Shown: positions 56,300 through 64,000 of the stretch, piece by piece
How the letters are laid out: each line of letters begins with the position of its first letter
How positions within the stretch are numbered: the first letter of the stretch is position 1
NCBI GenBank assembly: GCA_963844315.1
Contig: CAWJOC010000001.1
Coordinates: forward strand, 99,687-163,686
DNA length: 64,000 bases
Direction: 5' to 3'
Source of the DNA: CAWAVN01 sp963844315
GTDB lineage: Bacteria; Planctomycetota; Planctomycetia; Planctomycetales; Planctomycetaceae
Notes under the pieces: generated by a model
Told to the model about the DNA's origin: nothing
Seen by the model: only the letters and a program-made list of their open reading frames with translations
The model's database searches: none
Position numbers and translations under genes: made by a program

Positions 56300-57763
56300 T
56301 TACTTTTGACCCGCTTCTTCGCGGCGGCGGAGTTGGAACGTCACGCTGACCTCTCCGGGCGTCCCTTGCGCGGGCCAAACGCCTTCCGGCAAAAGCAGCG
56401 GCGCGGTTTGCGTCAATGAACCGGGCACTTCCGTCAGGTCGATGGACTTCGTGGGCAGGCTTTTGATCTCGGCCAGCAGGGACTCGCGGACTCGCACGCG
56501 GATAGCCTGCGGAGCCGCTTGCTTTGAGACAAGCTCCCATTCCTTTGGAAGTTGGCCGTGCGTTTTGACCTCGACCGGCAGTTCGATTGTCTGGGTTTTG
56601 TAGGCCGTCACGCGGACCACGCTCGGTTCAGCCCGAATCAGCGAAATCTCGTTGGGAAGCTTCATCGCCTCCTCCTTCACGACCACCGTTTGCTGGCCTT
56701 CGGACGGTTGGCTAAGGTCCAAGGTGGCGCGGAGGCTGTTCCAATTGAACGCGGTGAATGCCCGCTCCGACCCCATCACGTTGACCCGCAATTGCTGTGG
56801 TGAAAGCGACTCGATCACCCAACCCTCAGGAAGTCCATTGGCTTCCACCGGAACCTGATCGATAACCCGTTGCACCGTTTCCAACTGAAAGGCGAACATC
56901 AGCCAAAAAAACAACGCGGCGGCCAGCCCCAACACAAACGACAACAGCCGCCCCGCCAACTCGCGAATCCAACGGGTGGGAGTTTGGCGTTTGGTTCCTT
57001 GCCGATAAAACGTCTGGAGACGCTCCGTCAAATCCTCGGCCTTTGGCAGAATGTGAAGCTGGCCCTTTTCCGCCACGCTGACCGTCCCGCGCTCTTCCGA
57101 GACGACAATCACCAACGCATCGCTTTGCTCGGCCAGTCCCAACGCGGCGGCGTGGCGGGTTCCGCCCGGTCCCAGCGCGGAAAAATTCGTGGACAGCGGC
57201 AGGTGCACGCCGAACCTTTGCACCAACCTCTCTTCGATCACCACCGCTCCATCGTGGCCCAGAGATTCGGAATGAAACAGGCTGTGAAGCAGCGGCACGC
57301 TCAACTTGCCTTCCAGCCGTTCGCCTCCGTGCAGCAAGCGAGACAAATGCTGCCGGGAGGGAAGCACGATCAGAGCACCAACCTTCTCCTGGGCCAACAG
57401 GGTGACAGATTCTACCAAGGTGGCGATGAACGTTTCTTGAGGCAACGCTTTCTTGCGGCGGGACAACGGATGCCAGGCCGCCAGACGCTCAAATCCGTGC
57501 CGAAGATCATTTTGAAAAATGATGCAGATTCCGATAACGGCCGCCGACAATCCCATGCGGAACAGGCCCAAGGTCAAATACATCCGCAGCCAATGCGAGA
57601 TGAAATACAACGATACCAAAGCCAGCACCACGACCAGAAATGCCTTGTTGGAACGCCGCCGGAGCCACTGAAAAAGCAGCGCGAACAACAGCGTCACCAC
57701 GGCCAGGTCCACCGCGTCGGCCAGGCGGAAATTCCTCCAGATTTCATGCATGTCGAAAGGCAT
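56300..57763 (-). CDS. Diadenylate cyclase CdaA fused to YbbR/CdaR-like region
   Basis: 487 residues. Three N-terminal membrane helices (about 18-35, 42-58, 66-83) lead to a DAC (DisA-N) domain with LGHDGAVVIEERL (DGA motif, 171-173) and GGTRHAAALGLAEQSDALVIVVSEERG. The second canonical motif is RHR in known cyclases; here it reads RHA (203-205). A fourth helix (273-292) is followed by about 190 residues with YbbR-type repeats (VPVEANGLPEGWVIESLSPQQLRVNVMG, ATLDLSQPSEGQQTVVV). In Firmicutes CdaA and its regulator CdaR are separate proteins; here both are on one chain. The ATG at 57763 precedes the first helix. It would make the second messenger c-di-AMP from ATP if active. Confidence 0.87.
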   Translation of the reverse strand: MPFDMHEIWRNFRLADAVDLAVVTLLFALLFQWLRRRSNKAFLVVVLALVSLYFISHWLRMYLTLGLFRMGLSAAVIGICIIFQNDLRHGFERLAAWHPLSRRKKALPQETFIATLVESVTLLAQEKVGALIVLPSRQHLSRLLHGGERLEGKLSVPLLHSLFHSESLGHDGAVVIEERLVQRFGVHLPLSTNFSALGPGGTRHAAALGLAEQSDALVIVVSEERGTVSVAEKGQLHILPKAEDLTERLQTFYRQGTKRQTPTRWIRELAGRLLSFVLGLAAALFFWLMFAFQLETVQRVIDQVPVEANGLPEGWVIESLSPQQLRVNVMGSERAFTAFNWNSLRATLDLSQPSEGQQTVVVKEEAMKLPNEISLIRAEPSVVRVTAYKTQTIELPVEVKTHGQLPKEWELVSKQAAPQAIRVRVRESLLAEIKSLPTKSIDLTEVPGSLTQTAPLLLPEGVWPAQGTPGEVSVTFQLRRREEAGQK

Positions 57764-58246
57764 GGCGAGAGCGCCTGTCCAAAAAATCCCGGCCCAATAT
57801 ATTGTTCGGCAGGCGGAAGGCCCCGGAAAGGGATCGGAGGAAATCCGATCCCGATTTTTCACGAAAACGCGGAGAAAATCCCATCGGCCTGGCTTTTCGA
57901 TGCCAACTTCACAGAATCAAGTTTCGCTTCCGCTGACGCCAGTGGGCGGCGGGTGGCTGGGGCCTTGATTCGTAAACGAGGGAGCATCAGCGTCGAGCGC
58001 TGGGGCCGTGTGAGCTTTTCTTTCATCGTCCACAGCCCCAGCATTCGCAATTCTCCCTATGTTTTAAGCAAAATTTCGCCCCAGCCACACAAAGAGCTTA
58101 CGCTTTCCGTGCCAATGGATCACACCCCTTGTCCTACTCCTGAAGACGTCAGCGCCAGTGGGCGCGTTGATTGATAAATGTCGATTGATACAATAAACCT
58201 TTTGGTCGCAAACGCGACACCCCTACTCTAAACGTTGGTGAAACTC
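57764..58246. other. Divergent intergenic region
   Basis: Between the divergent CdaA-like and PHP genes. It holds a weak palindrome (GCTGGGGC near 57998, GCCCCAGC near 58037) and two GACGCCAGTGGGCGG-like words (57938 and 58150). No known riboswitch or RNA gene was recognised. An AT-rich stretch before the PHP gene (58176-58200) may hold its promoter. Confidence 0.4.
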
Positions 58247-59185
58247 ATGAAGTCTCCCGCGCGGCAGATATTATTGGCCCTCGGAGTTCTGGTTGGTGCC
58301 GTCGGGTTGTTGTGGATCCCAAGAGATCCCGCTCCCTCCGCCTTAGGCGCTGAGACGCTCGAAGCCAAGGGTTCGTTGAAGTGGTATCGGGGCAATATCC
58401 ATACGCATTCCCTCTGGAGCGATGGCGACGATTATCCCGAAATGATCGCCGCCTGGTACAAGGAGAGAGGGTATCACTTCCTGGCCTTCACCGATCATAA
58501 CGTGCTGCACGACAAGGAACGCTGGACCGATGTGGAACAGAACAAGGGCAAACGCCAGGCCTACGAGAAGCTGGTCCAAAAATTCGGCGAAGACTGGGTG
58601 GACCAGCGCGAAACTGATGGCCGGCTGGAAGTCCGCCTGAAACGCTTTGACGAGGTCAAAGAAAAACTCGCCGAACCCGGAAAGTATCTGCTCATCCAAG
58701 GCGAGGAGATTTCCGACAGTTTCCAGCGGCTCCCGATCCACCTCAATGCCACGAACCTCAAGGAATTGATTGTTCCGATGAAAGGCGAAAGCGTGGCGGA
58801 TACGATTCAGAATAACGTGAGCGCCTTGGTCGCCCAACGCGAACGCACCGGCCAGACGATGATGATTCACCTCAATCACCCGAATTTCGGCTATGCGGTG
58901 ACGGCGGAAGACATGATGCGGATCCGAGGCGAAAAGTTTTTCGAGGTCTATAACGGCCATCCGGGCGTGCATAACATGGGCGATGAAGCCCACGCCTCCA
59001 CGGAACGGATTTGGGACATCGTGCTGGCAAAAAGACTAGGCGAACTGGACCTGCCAGTAATGTATGGCCTCGCCACCGATGATGGGCACAACTATCACAA
59101 CATCCCCAGCCGGGCCAGCGAACCGGGCCGTGGCTGGGTGATGGTGCTCGCGGAGGAATTGACCCCGGATCACTTTCCCCTGAAC
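58247..59185 (+). CDS. PHP-domain metal-dependent phosphoesterase (3' truncated by join)
   Basis: Starts MKSPARQILLALGVLVGAVGLLWIP, an export signal, then the PHP domain: WYRGNIHTHSLWSDGDDYPE (HxH motif I), YHFLAFTDHNVL (motif II), LIQGEEISDSF (Glu), MMIHLNHPNFGY and YGLATDDGHNYH (C-terminal Asp/His). The family normally continues for 80-100 residues after AEELTPDHF. Here the sequence turns into unrelated GC-rich DNA shortly after that point, so the gene is cut by the chimeric join. The substrate is unknown; family members hydrolyse phosphoesters. Confidence 0.82.
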
Positions 59186-59200
59186 GTGGCGCGGGTGCGC
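59175..59200. other. Apparent chimeric junction: planctomycete to actinobacterial DNA
   Basis: Left of here the plus strand encodes a PHP protein up to AEELTPDHF. Right of here the minus strand encodes TrmI down to LLAYTPSITQ. Both homologies stop within about 25 bases of each other, base composition rises sharply to the right, and neither gene continues beyond. No mobile element, repeat or att site is present, so an assembly or library chimera is the simplest reading. Confidence 0.85.
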
Positions 59201-59818
59201 CGCCTGCGTGATCGACGGCGTGTACGCCAGGAGGATGCCGCCTGCGCTCAGCACGGTCTCGGCGTGGGGAATCACCTGCCACGGCTCGGGCAGGTCCAGC
59301 ACGACACGATCGAACGGCCCATCATCCGGGTCGATGCCGGCGTAGCTGTCTCGCGACTCGACGCGATAGCGCTCGAGCGCACCCTCACCCAGGAACTCGC
59401 GCACGTTGGTGCGGGCGCGGGCGGCGAAGTCGTCACGCAGCTCGTACCCCACGATCTCGGCGCCGTAGCGCAGCATGGTCATCGAGAGCGCGCCCGACCC
59501 GACCCCGGACTCGAACACCTTCACATCCGGGCCGATGTCGGCGAGCATGCAAATCGGCGCGAGGTCCTTGGGGTAGATCACCTGAGCACCGCGCGGCATC
59601 TCGACGACGAAGTCCTCGAGCGTCGGGCGCACCACCGTGTACTCGGCGCCGCGTGTCGAGCTGACGACGACACCCTCGGGCTGGTCGATGATCGACAGGT
59701 GGGGCACGAAGCCGGCGTGGCTGTGGAACTCGCCGCCCTCGCTCAGCACCACGAGGTATCGGCGCTTCTTCTGGTCGAGCAGCAGCACGCGCTCGCCCAA
59801 CCGCAACGGTGCGCTCAC
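59190..59818 (-). CDS. trmI: tRNA (adenine-58-N1)-methyltransferase TrmI (3' truncated by join)
   Basis: The N-terminus MSAPLRLGERVLLLDQKKRRYLVVL, then IYPKDLAPICMLADIGPDVKVFESGVGSGALSMTMLRYG (SAM-binding GxGxG region), YELRDDFAARARTNV and FDRVVLDLPEPW are typical actinobacterial TrmI. The normal C-terminus after YTPSITQ is lost at the junction near 59195; the frame runs on to 59036 through planctomycete DNA and is meaningless there. TrmI makes m1A58 in the T-loop of tRNA. Its start lies 13 bases after the TtuA-like stop, so the two are in one operon. Confidence 0.88.
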
Positions 59819-59831
59819 CGGATCCGTCCGT

Positions 59832-60777
59832 TCATCGCCTGCGTCCGATCATCTCGACGGGGACCGGTTCGTGCGCCGATGCGGTGGCGACCAATCGGCA
59901 GAACGCACACACCTCGCCGGTGGTCGGTGCGCCGCACTGTTCGCATCCGTTCAAACCGTCGGTCGCCGCCTGCGAGTGCCCAACGAGGATCGGCGCCATG
60001 CGGTCGAGGAAGGACAGGTAGAACGACGCCTTCGTCCCGGGCGACGCGCGCCTCGAGCTGGTTGAGGGTCTCCTTGTAGCCGAGGTGACGGTTGCCGGCC
60101 GCCATCGGGCACTCCTCCACCTGGTAGTCGATCCCGCGCACGATGCACCATGCCGCCATCTCCCGCTCGGTCAGGCGTACCAACGGCTTGGCCTTCTTGG
60201 GAAGCCGTTGGTGGCCGGGAGCACCGGGAGCTGGCGGGCGAGATAGTCGATGTCCCACCGCAGGGTGTTGCCCAGCAACACTGCGGCCTCGTCGTCGAGG
60301 TTGTGGCCGGTGACGACGACGTCGTAGCCGCCATCGTGGGCGGCGTCGTCGAACAGGCGCCGCTTCGAGAGCCCGCACGCCGAACAGGGCACCCGGTGGG
60401 TCGCGCCGCGCCGCGGTCGGCACGTCGTAGCCGTAGTCCTCCCGCAGGTCGATCGTGCGCAGGGTGAGGCCTCGCTCGTCGGCGAAGGCCCGTACGTAGC
60501 GACCGCTGACGTCGCTGTAGTCGCCGATGCCGAGCCCGATGTACAGCCCGTCGGCGTGGTAGCCGAGCTCGACCAGGATGTCCCAGACCGCCAGCGAGTC
60601 CTTGCCGCCGCTCACGGCCACGAGCACCCGATCCTCGGGCCGCAGCATCTCGAAGTCGGAGATCGCCTTCTCCACTTGGCGTCGACACAGCTGTTGCAGG
60701 TGGTCCCCGCAGAAGTTGGCGTTGTGACGAGGGAGGTCGATGATCGCCGGCTCCCGGCACACCTTGCACTTGCTCAC
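59832..60777 (-). CDS. TtuA-like tRNA 2-thiolation enzyme (several frameshifts)
   Basis: Starts at a GTG: VSKCKVCREPAIIDLPRHNANFCGDHL, an N-terminal zinc site. The PP-loop ATPase signature VLVAVSGGKDSLAVWDIL follows, then GLYIGLGIGDYS. In other frames come MPCSACGLSKRR (conserved Cys pair), VVVTGHNLDDEAAVLLGNTLRWD, and near the end GCEQCGAPTTGEVCAFC, a C-terminal zinc ribbon. This order matches TtuA/TtuD-type enzymes that place sulfur on T54 of tRNA, rather than TtcA. At least three frame breaks (about 60390, 60200 and 60010) divide it. It is followed by TrmI and preceded by a sulfur-carrier gene. Confidence 0.78.
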
Positions 60778-60781
60778 GCGC

Positions 60782-60977
60782 GCCGCCACCGGAGATGACC
60801 GGGCGAATCTCCACTTCGTCGGTGTCCGCGAGGCGCTCATCCCCCGGCACCAACGTGCCGTTGCGGATCACGAGGTGCGCTTCACGGCTCGAGCTCGAGT
60901 CGGGCCAGCAGGTCGTTGACCGACTTCGCACCGCTCAGCTCCAGCTCCCGGCGCGGGTTGCGGAGCACGACCTTCAT
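60782..60977 (-). CDS. MoaD/ThiS-like sulfur carrier (frameshifted)
   Basis: About 65 residues: MKVVLRNPRRELELSGAKSVNDLLARLEL, then after a frameshift near 60888 AHLVIRNGTLVPGDERLADTDEVEIRPVISGG. The beta-grasp pattern and the C-terminal Gly-Gly are those of MoaD/ThiS/TtuB carriers, which are activated by adenylation and donate sulfur as a thiocarboxylate. Its ATG overlaps the previous gene's stop (ATGA). The exact stop is obscured by sequence errors. The neighbouring TtuA-like enzyme is the likely sulfur acceptor. Confidence 0.72.
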
Positions 60978-61247
60978 CGGGATCGACGAGCCTGCTTGGC
61001 CGCTTGGCGGCCTTGCGCTCGGCCCGAGCGGGCGCTCGGAATGGTCCGGATCTCCATCCGCTCCCCGGGCTTCAGCGGCTCGCTGATCAACAACTCCGCG
61101 TCGGCCGAACGTGCGCTTGAGAATGCGGCCACCGACCATCACCATCCACACCGTGCGCCACACCGGGTCGCCCCCGAGCAGGCCTCTGGTGGTCGCCCGG
61201 GTCCGGAGGAGGGCCGTCGGCCCCAGCGTGCTCGAGCGGCGGGCCAT
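60974..61247 (-). CDS. Small hypothetical membrane-associated protein (frameshifted)
   Basis: About 90 residues: MARRSSTLGPTALLRTRATTRGLLGGDPVWRTVWMVMVGGRILKRTFGR, then after a shift near 61090 AELLISEPLKPGERMEIRTIP and a basic tail. One short hydrophobic stretch (WRTVWMVMVGGRIL) is seen. No family was recognised. It overlaps the sulfur-carrier start by four bases and so belongs to the same operon. Confidence 0.5.
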
Positions 61248-61249
61248 GA

Positions 61250-61466
61250 TCAGAACCGACGGATCTCGACGAGCGTCGTCTTCTTCTTGCCGCTGCGGCG
61301 GCCGAGCAGGAACAGAAGAAACGCCAGGATGATCCGATGCCCCAACGACCGCCAGGATGGAGGGCTTCTTGTCGTCGACGTGCCCTGCACACCCTGCTGC
61401 AACGAGCGGAAGTTGCGTTCGAGGTCGTCGCGGGTGATGTGCGCGCTGGTGATCTGCTGCTTGGCC
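61250..61466 (-). CDS. DUF3618-like small membrane protein (frameshifted)
   Basis: About 72 residues beginning MAKQQITSAHITRDDLERNFRSLQQGVQGT, then, across a small frame break near 61350, a membrane helix (IILAFLLFLLGRRSGKKK) and a short tail. The N-terminal I-x-R-D-D-L-E block with one helix resembles actinobacterial DUF3618 proteins. Function is unknown. It follows the holin-like gene with 14 bases between. Confidence 0.6.
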
Positions 61467-61480
61467 ATGGTCGAAGACGT

Positions 61481-61822
61481 CGTCACTTTCCGGTTGCTTG
61501 TCGAGGGAATCGCTCTTTGATCCGACTGATCGCCAGGCGATGACCGAGCCCACAGACGGCCAGCACGATGAGATACGCCAGCCACGACAGCGAGCCACGA
61601 GCAGTGCGGTCCGACTCGGTCTGCATCGAGACGCAAGAGACCCAACATCACGAGGATGCCGCCGACGCCGAGCGCCACCGCCCCAGCCGCGCCGAACGCG
61701 AGGTACTTCCCCGCGCCCTTGATCGGCCCGACGGTCTCTTGGATGGCGTAGGTCTTGAGGAGGTCGACGACTTCGCTGACGGAAGCCGGTTCGCTGGGCA
61801 CGCGCCCCTTCGGGCTACTCAA
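61481..61822 (-). CDS. Actinobacterial holin-like membrane protein (frameshifted)
   Basis: About 112 residues from a TTG start. SVSEVVDLLKTYAIQETVGPIKGAGKYLAFG precedes two helices, GAAGAVALGVGGILVMLGLLRL and, in another frame, LSWLAYLIVLAVCGLGHRLAI, with a C-terminal basic stretch. The layout matches the phage-holin-family/Act-holin proteins that pair with DUF3618 proteins in Actinobacteria. There are no phage genes around it, so a housekeeping membrane role is likely. Confidence 0.6.
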
Positions 61823-61868
61823 TCGTCACGCCCGACGTTCTAGCAGGTGGGATCGGTCGTCCCCCGTG

Positions 61869-62515
61869 TCACCGCTCGCGGAATCGCTCGTGGAACTCGG
61901 CCACCGCCTCGAGATCGTCGACGCTGGCGTCGAGGACGCCGATCCGATCCGCCGGTCCGGGGGCGTTGAGCGCCCGGTGAGCGTCGGCTGACCCCATTGG
62001 TGTCCACACCACGAGTCGGTAGGTGGCCATCACGGACCGGCGCCGATGCCAGGGCCTCGTCGCTCAGCGAGTTGGGAACGGTGGCGTCGACGCCGAGGCG
62101 GATGCGCACGTTTCGATGCGATCACGGAGCCGCTGGGCGGCTGCCACGATCGCTCCCCAGCCTCGCCGTCGTCCCCGTCGATCCTCGTCGGGCCAGTCCT
62201 CGACCTCGGCCTGCGGGTACGGGTCGTCGGGCAGCCATCGCGTCACCCTGACCCGACGATGCCCACCGGTCACCAGGCCGTACCGACCGTCTCGGGCTGA
62301 CCTCGGCGTCGAGGATGCGGGCCACGCAGGCCACATCCGCCCGCTCGTCGCCGCCTCCGACCTCGGTCCCCCGCATGATCAGCACGACCCCGAACTCGGC
62401 CGGACCATCGATGGCCAGGCACGTCCCGGACCATCTGTCGGTAGCGCTCCTCGAAGATGTGAAGGGGAAGTCCGCCGCCGGGTACCAGCACGGTGCCGAG
62501 CGGGAACATCGCCAT
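61869..62515 (-). CDS. LON substrate-binding domain protein (several frameshifts)
   Basis: MAMFPLGTVLVPGGGLPLHIFEERYRQMVRD is the classic start of a stand-alone LON N-terminal domain. FGVVLIMRGTEVGGGDERADVACVARILDAE, RYGLVTGGHRRVRVTRWLPDDPYPQAEVEDWPDE and a C-terminal VWTPMGSADAHRALNAPGPADR follow in three different frames. The protein lacks an ATPase or protease part, so it is not the Lon protease. Function is unknown. At least three indels are needed to join the frames. Confidence 0.7.
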
Positions 62516-62530
62516 CGTGGTCGACGAGCA

Positions 62531-64000
62531 TCAGCACCGGCGGTCCTCGCCAGGTCGCTGGGGCGAGGGGCCGCGAGACGCGTCGCGGGCCAGCTCCGCT
62601 GGGGTCGGACCGGCCGGGTACGACGCCAGCGCGTCGGCCAGGTCGTTCCAGATCGGGCGATAGACGCTCTGATCGTTGAGCGGTCCGGTGCCGTTGAGAA
62701 TGAGCGTGAAGGTGATCGTGCTGCCCTCGTCGATCGGCAGATAGCCCGAGAGCGACTTCACGGCGGGCGGGTCGGCGTTGAACGGCGGGTTGCCGAGCGT
62801 GCCGGTCTTCGCCCGCAGCCGCCCCTCCACGTCCGTGTCGACGAAGACATCGGTCATCGTGCCGCTGAGACGCCGGCCACGGGCATCCCGACGCCCAGCG
62901 GATCATCCGGTTCTGACCGGGCGAACACACCCAGCAGGGTGGCGCACGTCGATGCGGTTGTCGTTCGACAGCCCGGAGCCGTCGGCGAGCGTGTTCCCGG
63001 TGAATCCCCACCCCGTCAGGGTCTCGTTGATCACGGCCAAACCGGCGTCGCGTGCCCCTGCTCGCGAGCGACGAGCCCGATCTCTTTCACCAACATCTCG
63101 GCGGTGTTGTTGTCGCTGGCCGACATCATCTCGGCGATCACGGCAGCCATCGGCGCCGAGGTGACCGACCCGAGCACGTCAGTGTCGGCGGGCGCGGTGC
63201 CGGTGCCCGATCCTCCCGCGATGGTGATGCCACGTCGCCTGGAGCAGTTGCACCAACTCGCGTGCGGCGGCTTCGTTGGGGTCGTCCGCCCGTTGGTCGT
63301 CGCCCGTGACGCGGGCGTCGTTGGCCATCAGGGCGTCGTACGGCCCGGCCTCGATGCCGTGCAGTTCCTGACCCCAACTCGGGCGCAAAGAACTCATCGT
63401 CATAGCGCGATCCATCGCCGAGGACGGCCCCGTCGATCCGGGTGACCCCGGTCGCGGCGAGCGCATCAGCCAGAGCGTCGAGCGACGTCGGGTCCGTCAC
63501 CGGGTAGGGGTCGTTCTGCACCGGATAGGTCGAGCTGGTGAGCAGCGGGTCACCCCCGCCGACGAGGTAGACGTCGCCGGGGATCGTTCCGGCTGCGGCG
63601 CGGAGCACCGCGCAGTTCGGTGGTGTAGGTGTAATCGGGGCCAAGCACCTCGAGTGCCACGGCCCCAGTCAGCACCTTCTGATTGCTGGCCGGTATCAGC
63701 GGCACGTCTTGATTGACCGCGGCCGACCATCAACCCGTCGAATCGACCGCCACGCACGATGTCGTCGTCGAGGTCGCCGGCGAACGCACCGATCTCCTCC
63801 TGGAAGCCGGTCCAGACTCACGAGCGGGCGAGCAGCCCCGGCGTTCGGCGGAACGAGAACAGCGGGTGGTCAGGGCCGGGCCGGGGGCCGCGCGGCACCA
63901 CTGCCGGCGGGGGCGGCGGGTCGGCGCCGGCGTCGCTCTGACCGGCGCCCATCGCCACACGACGAACAGCACGCGCCGGGATCAGCGCCGCGATGGTGAG
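62531..64000 (-). CDS. dacB: PBP4-type D-alanyl-D-alanine carboxypeptidase (partial, many frameshifts)
   Basis: Fragments in several frames cover the DacB/PBP4 (S13 peptidase) family: LIPASNQKVLTGAVAL (SxxK active site), YLVGGGDPLLTS, DGSRYDDEFFAPE, a SxN region ASDNNTAEMLVKEIG and near the C-terminus RAKTGTLGNPP (KTG motif). It cross-checks peptidoglycan by removing or hydrolysing D-Ala-D-Ala cross-links outside the membrane. The 5' end (signal region ALIPARAVRRVAMGAG) reaches the right window edge and may be incomplete. Frame breaks occur about every 150-250 bases. Confidence 0.78.

Noticed and set aside
56870..58174. Open frame of 434 codons opposite the CdaA-like gene
   Set aside because: Gln/Arg/His-rich shadow of the cyclase domain; it extends into the intergenic region only by chance.
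59036..59190. Continuation of TrmI to a stop at 59036
   Set aside because: This part is antisense to the conserved PHP domain and has no TrmI similarity; the open frame crosses the join by chance.
1..64000. CRISPR arrays or toxin-antitoxin/restriction defence islands
   Set aside because: No regularly spaced direct repeats were seen, and the HNH, exonuclease and RecJ genes are scattered among housekeeping genes without partners.
59190..64000. The actinobacterial block as a horizontally acquired island
   Set aside because: No integrase, tRNA target, att repeat or second boundary is visible, and both border genes are cut; a chimeric join explains it more simply.

Overview
The window looks like a chimeric contig. 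Bases 1 to about 59,185 come from a planctomycete: they carry a cytochrome-c/DUF1549/DUF1553 protein with a DUF1501 partner, a DUF1559 protein, a surface protein with the N-terminal LEARL motif, an ABC ATPase fused to a cyclic-nucleotide-binding domain, and many Tat or lipoprotein signals. A Gemmatales-like organism is my guess, not a proof. From about 59,190 to 64,000 the sequence becomes visibly more GC-rich and encodes an actinobacterial gene set (TrmI, a TtuA-like tRNA thiolase, a sulfur carrier, a holin-like protein, a LON-domain protein, a PBP4-type carboxypeptidase). The switch falls inside two truncated genes, so I read it as a false join.

Layout. 1-4.4 kb: end of gyrA and a large HEAT-repeat envelope protein. 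4.4-7.7 kb: a secreted metzincin-like protease joined to two HbpS/GlcG-like domains. 7.9-12.4 kb: metallophosphoesterase, archaeal-type ornithine cyclodeaminase, small acidic proteins, DUF1559 protein, TPR protein. 12.8-13.9 kb: an iron-storage locus, bfd and bfr converging, with a shared 14-bp operator-like sequence upstream of each. 14-17.5 kb: PEGA lipoprotein, two TerB-like proteins with a SLOG-type protein, HNH endonuclease. 17.6-24.6 kb: LarA-like protein, then the phosphate uptake operon pstSCAB behind a candidate Pho box, then a C45 acyltransferase-like gene. 24.6-39.6 kb: ECF sigma factor, Gfo/Idh oxidoreductase, A-type Fe-S carrier, lipoprotein aldose epimerase, amidase with a small Tat partner, Cys-rich lipoprotein, BatA-like vWA protein with an E1-like enzyme, AT-rich orphan, ABC-cNMP fusion, NADAR, GNAT, pilin-like protein. 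39.9-59.2 kb: DUF1501/PSCyt pair, RecJ, exonuclease, DUF202, two SpoU methyltransferases, S10 peptidase, HEAT protein, PPDK, a CdaA-CdaR-like fusion and a truncated PHP protein.

Two features run through the whole window. First, about 17 planctomycete genes are split by one or two frameshifts that restore a normal family sequence when read across. The actinobacterial end is worse. This points to base-level sequence errors, so I annotate these as single genes. Second, gene ends are decorated with long palindromes of at least six sequence families, several present in two or three copies, mostly between convergent genes or inside operons. No tRNA, rRNA, CRISPR array, insertion sequence or prophage was seen.
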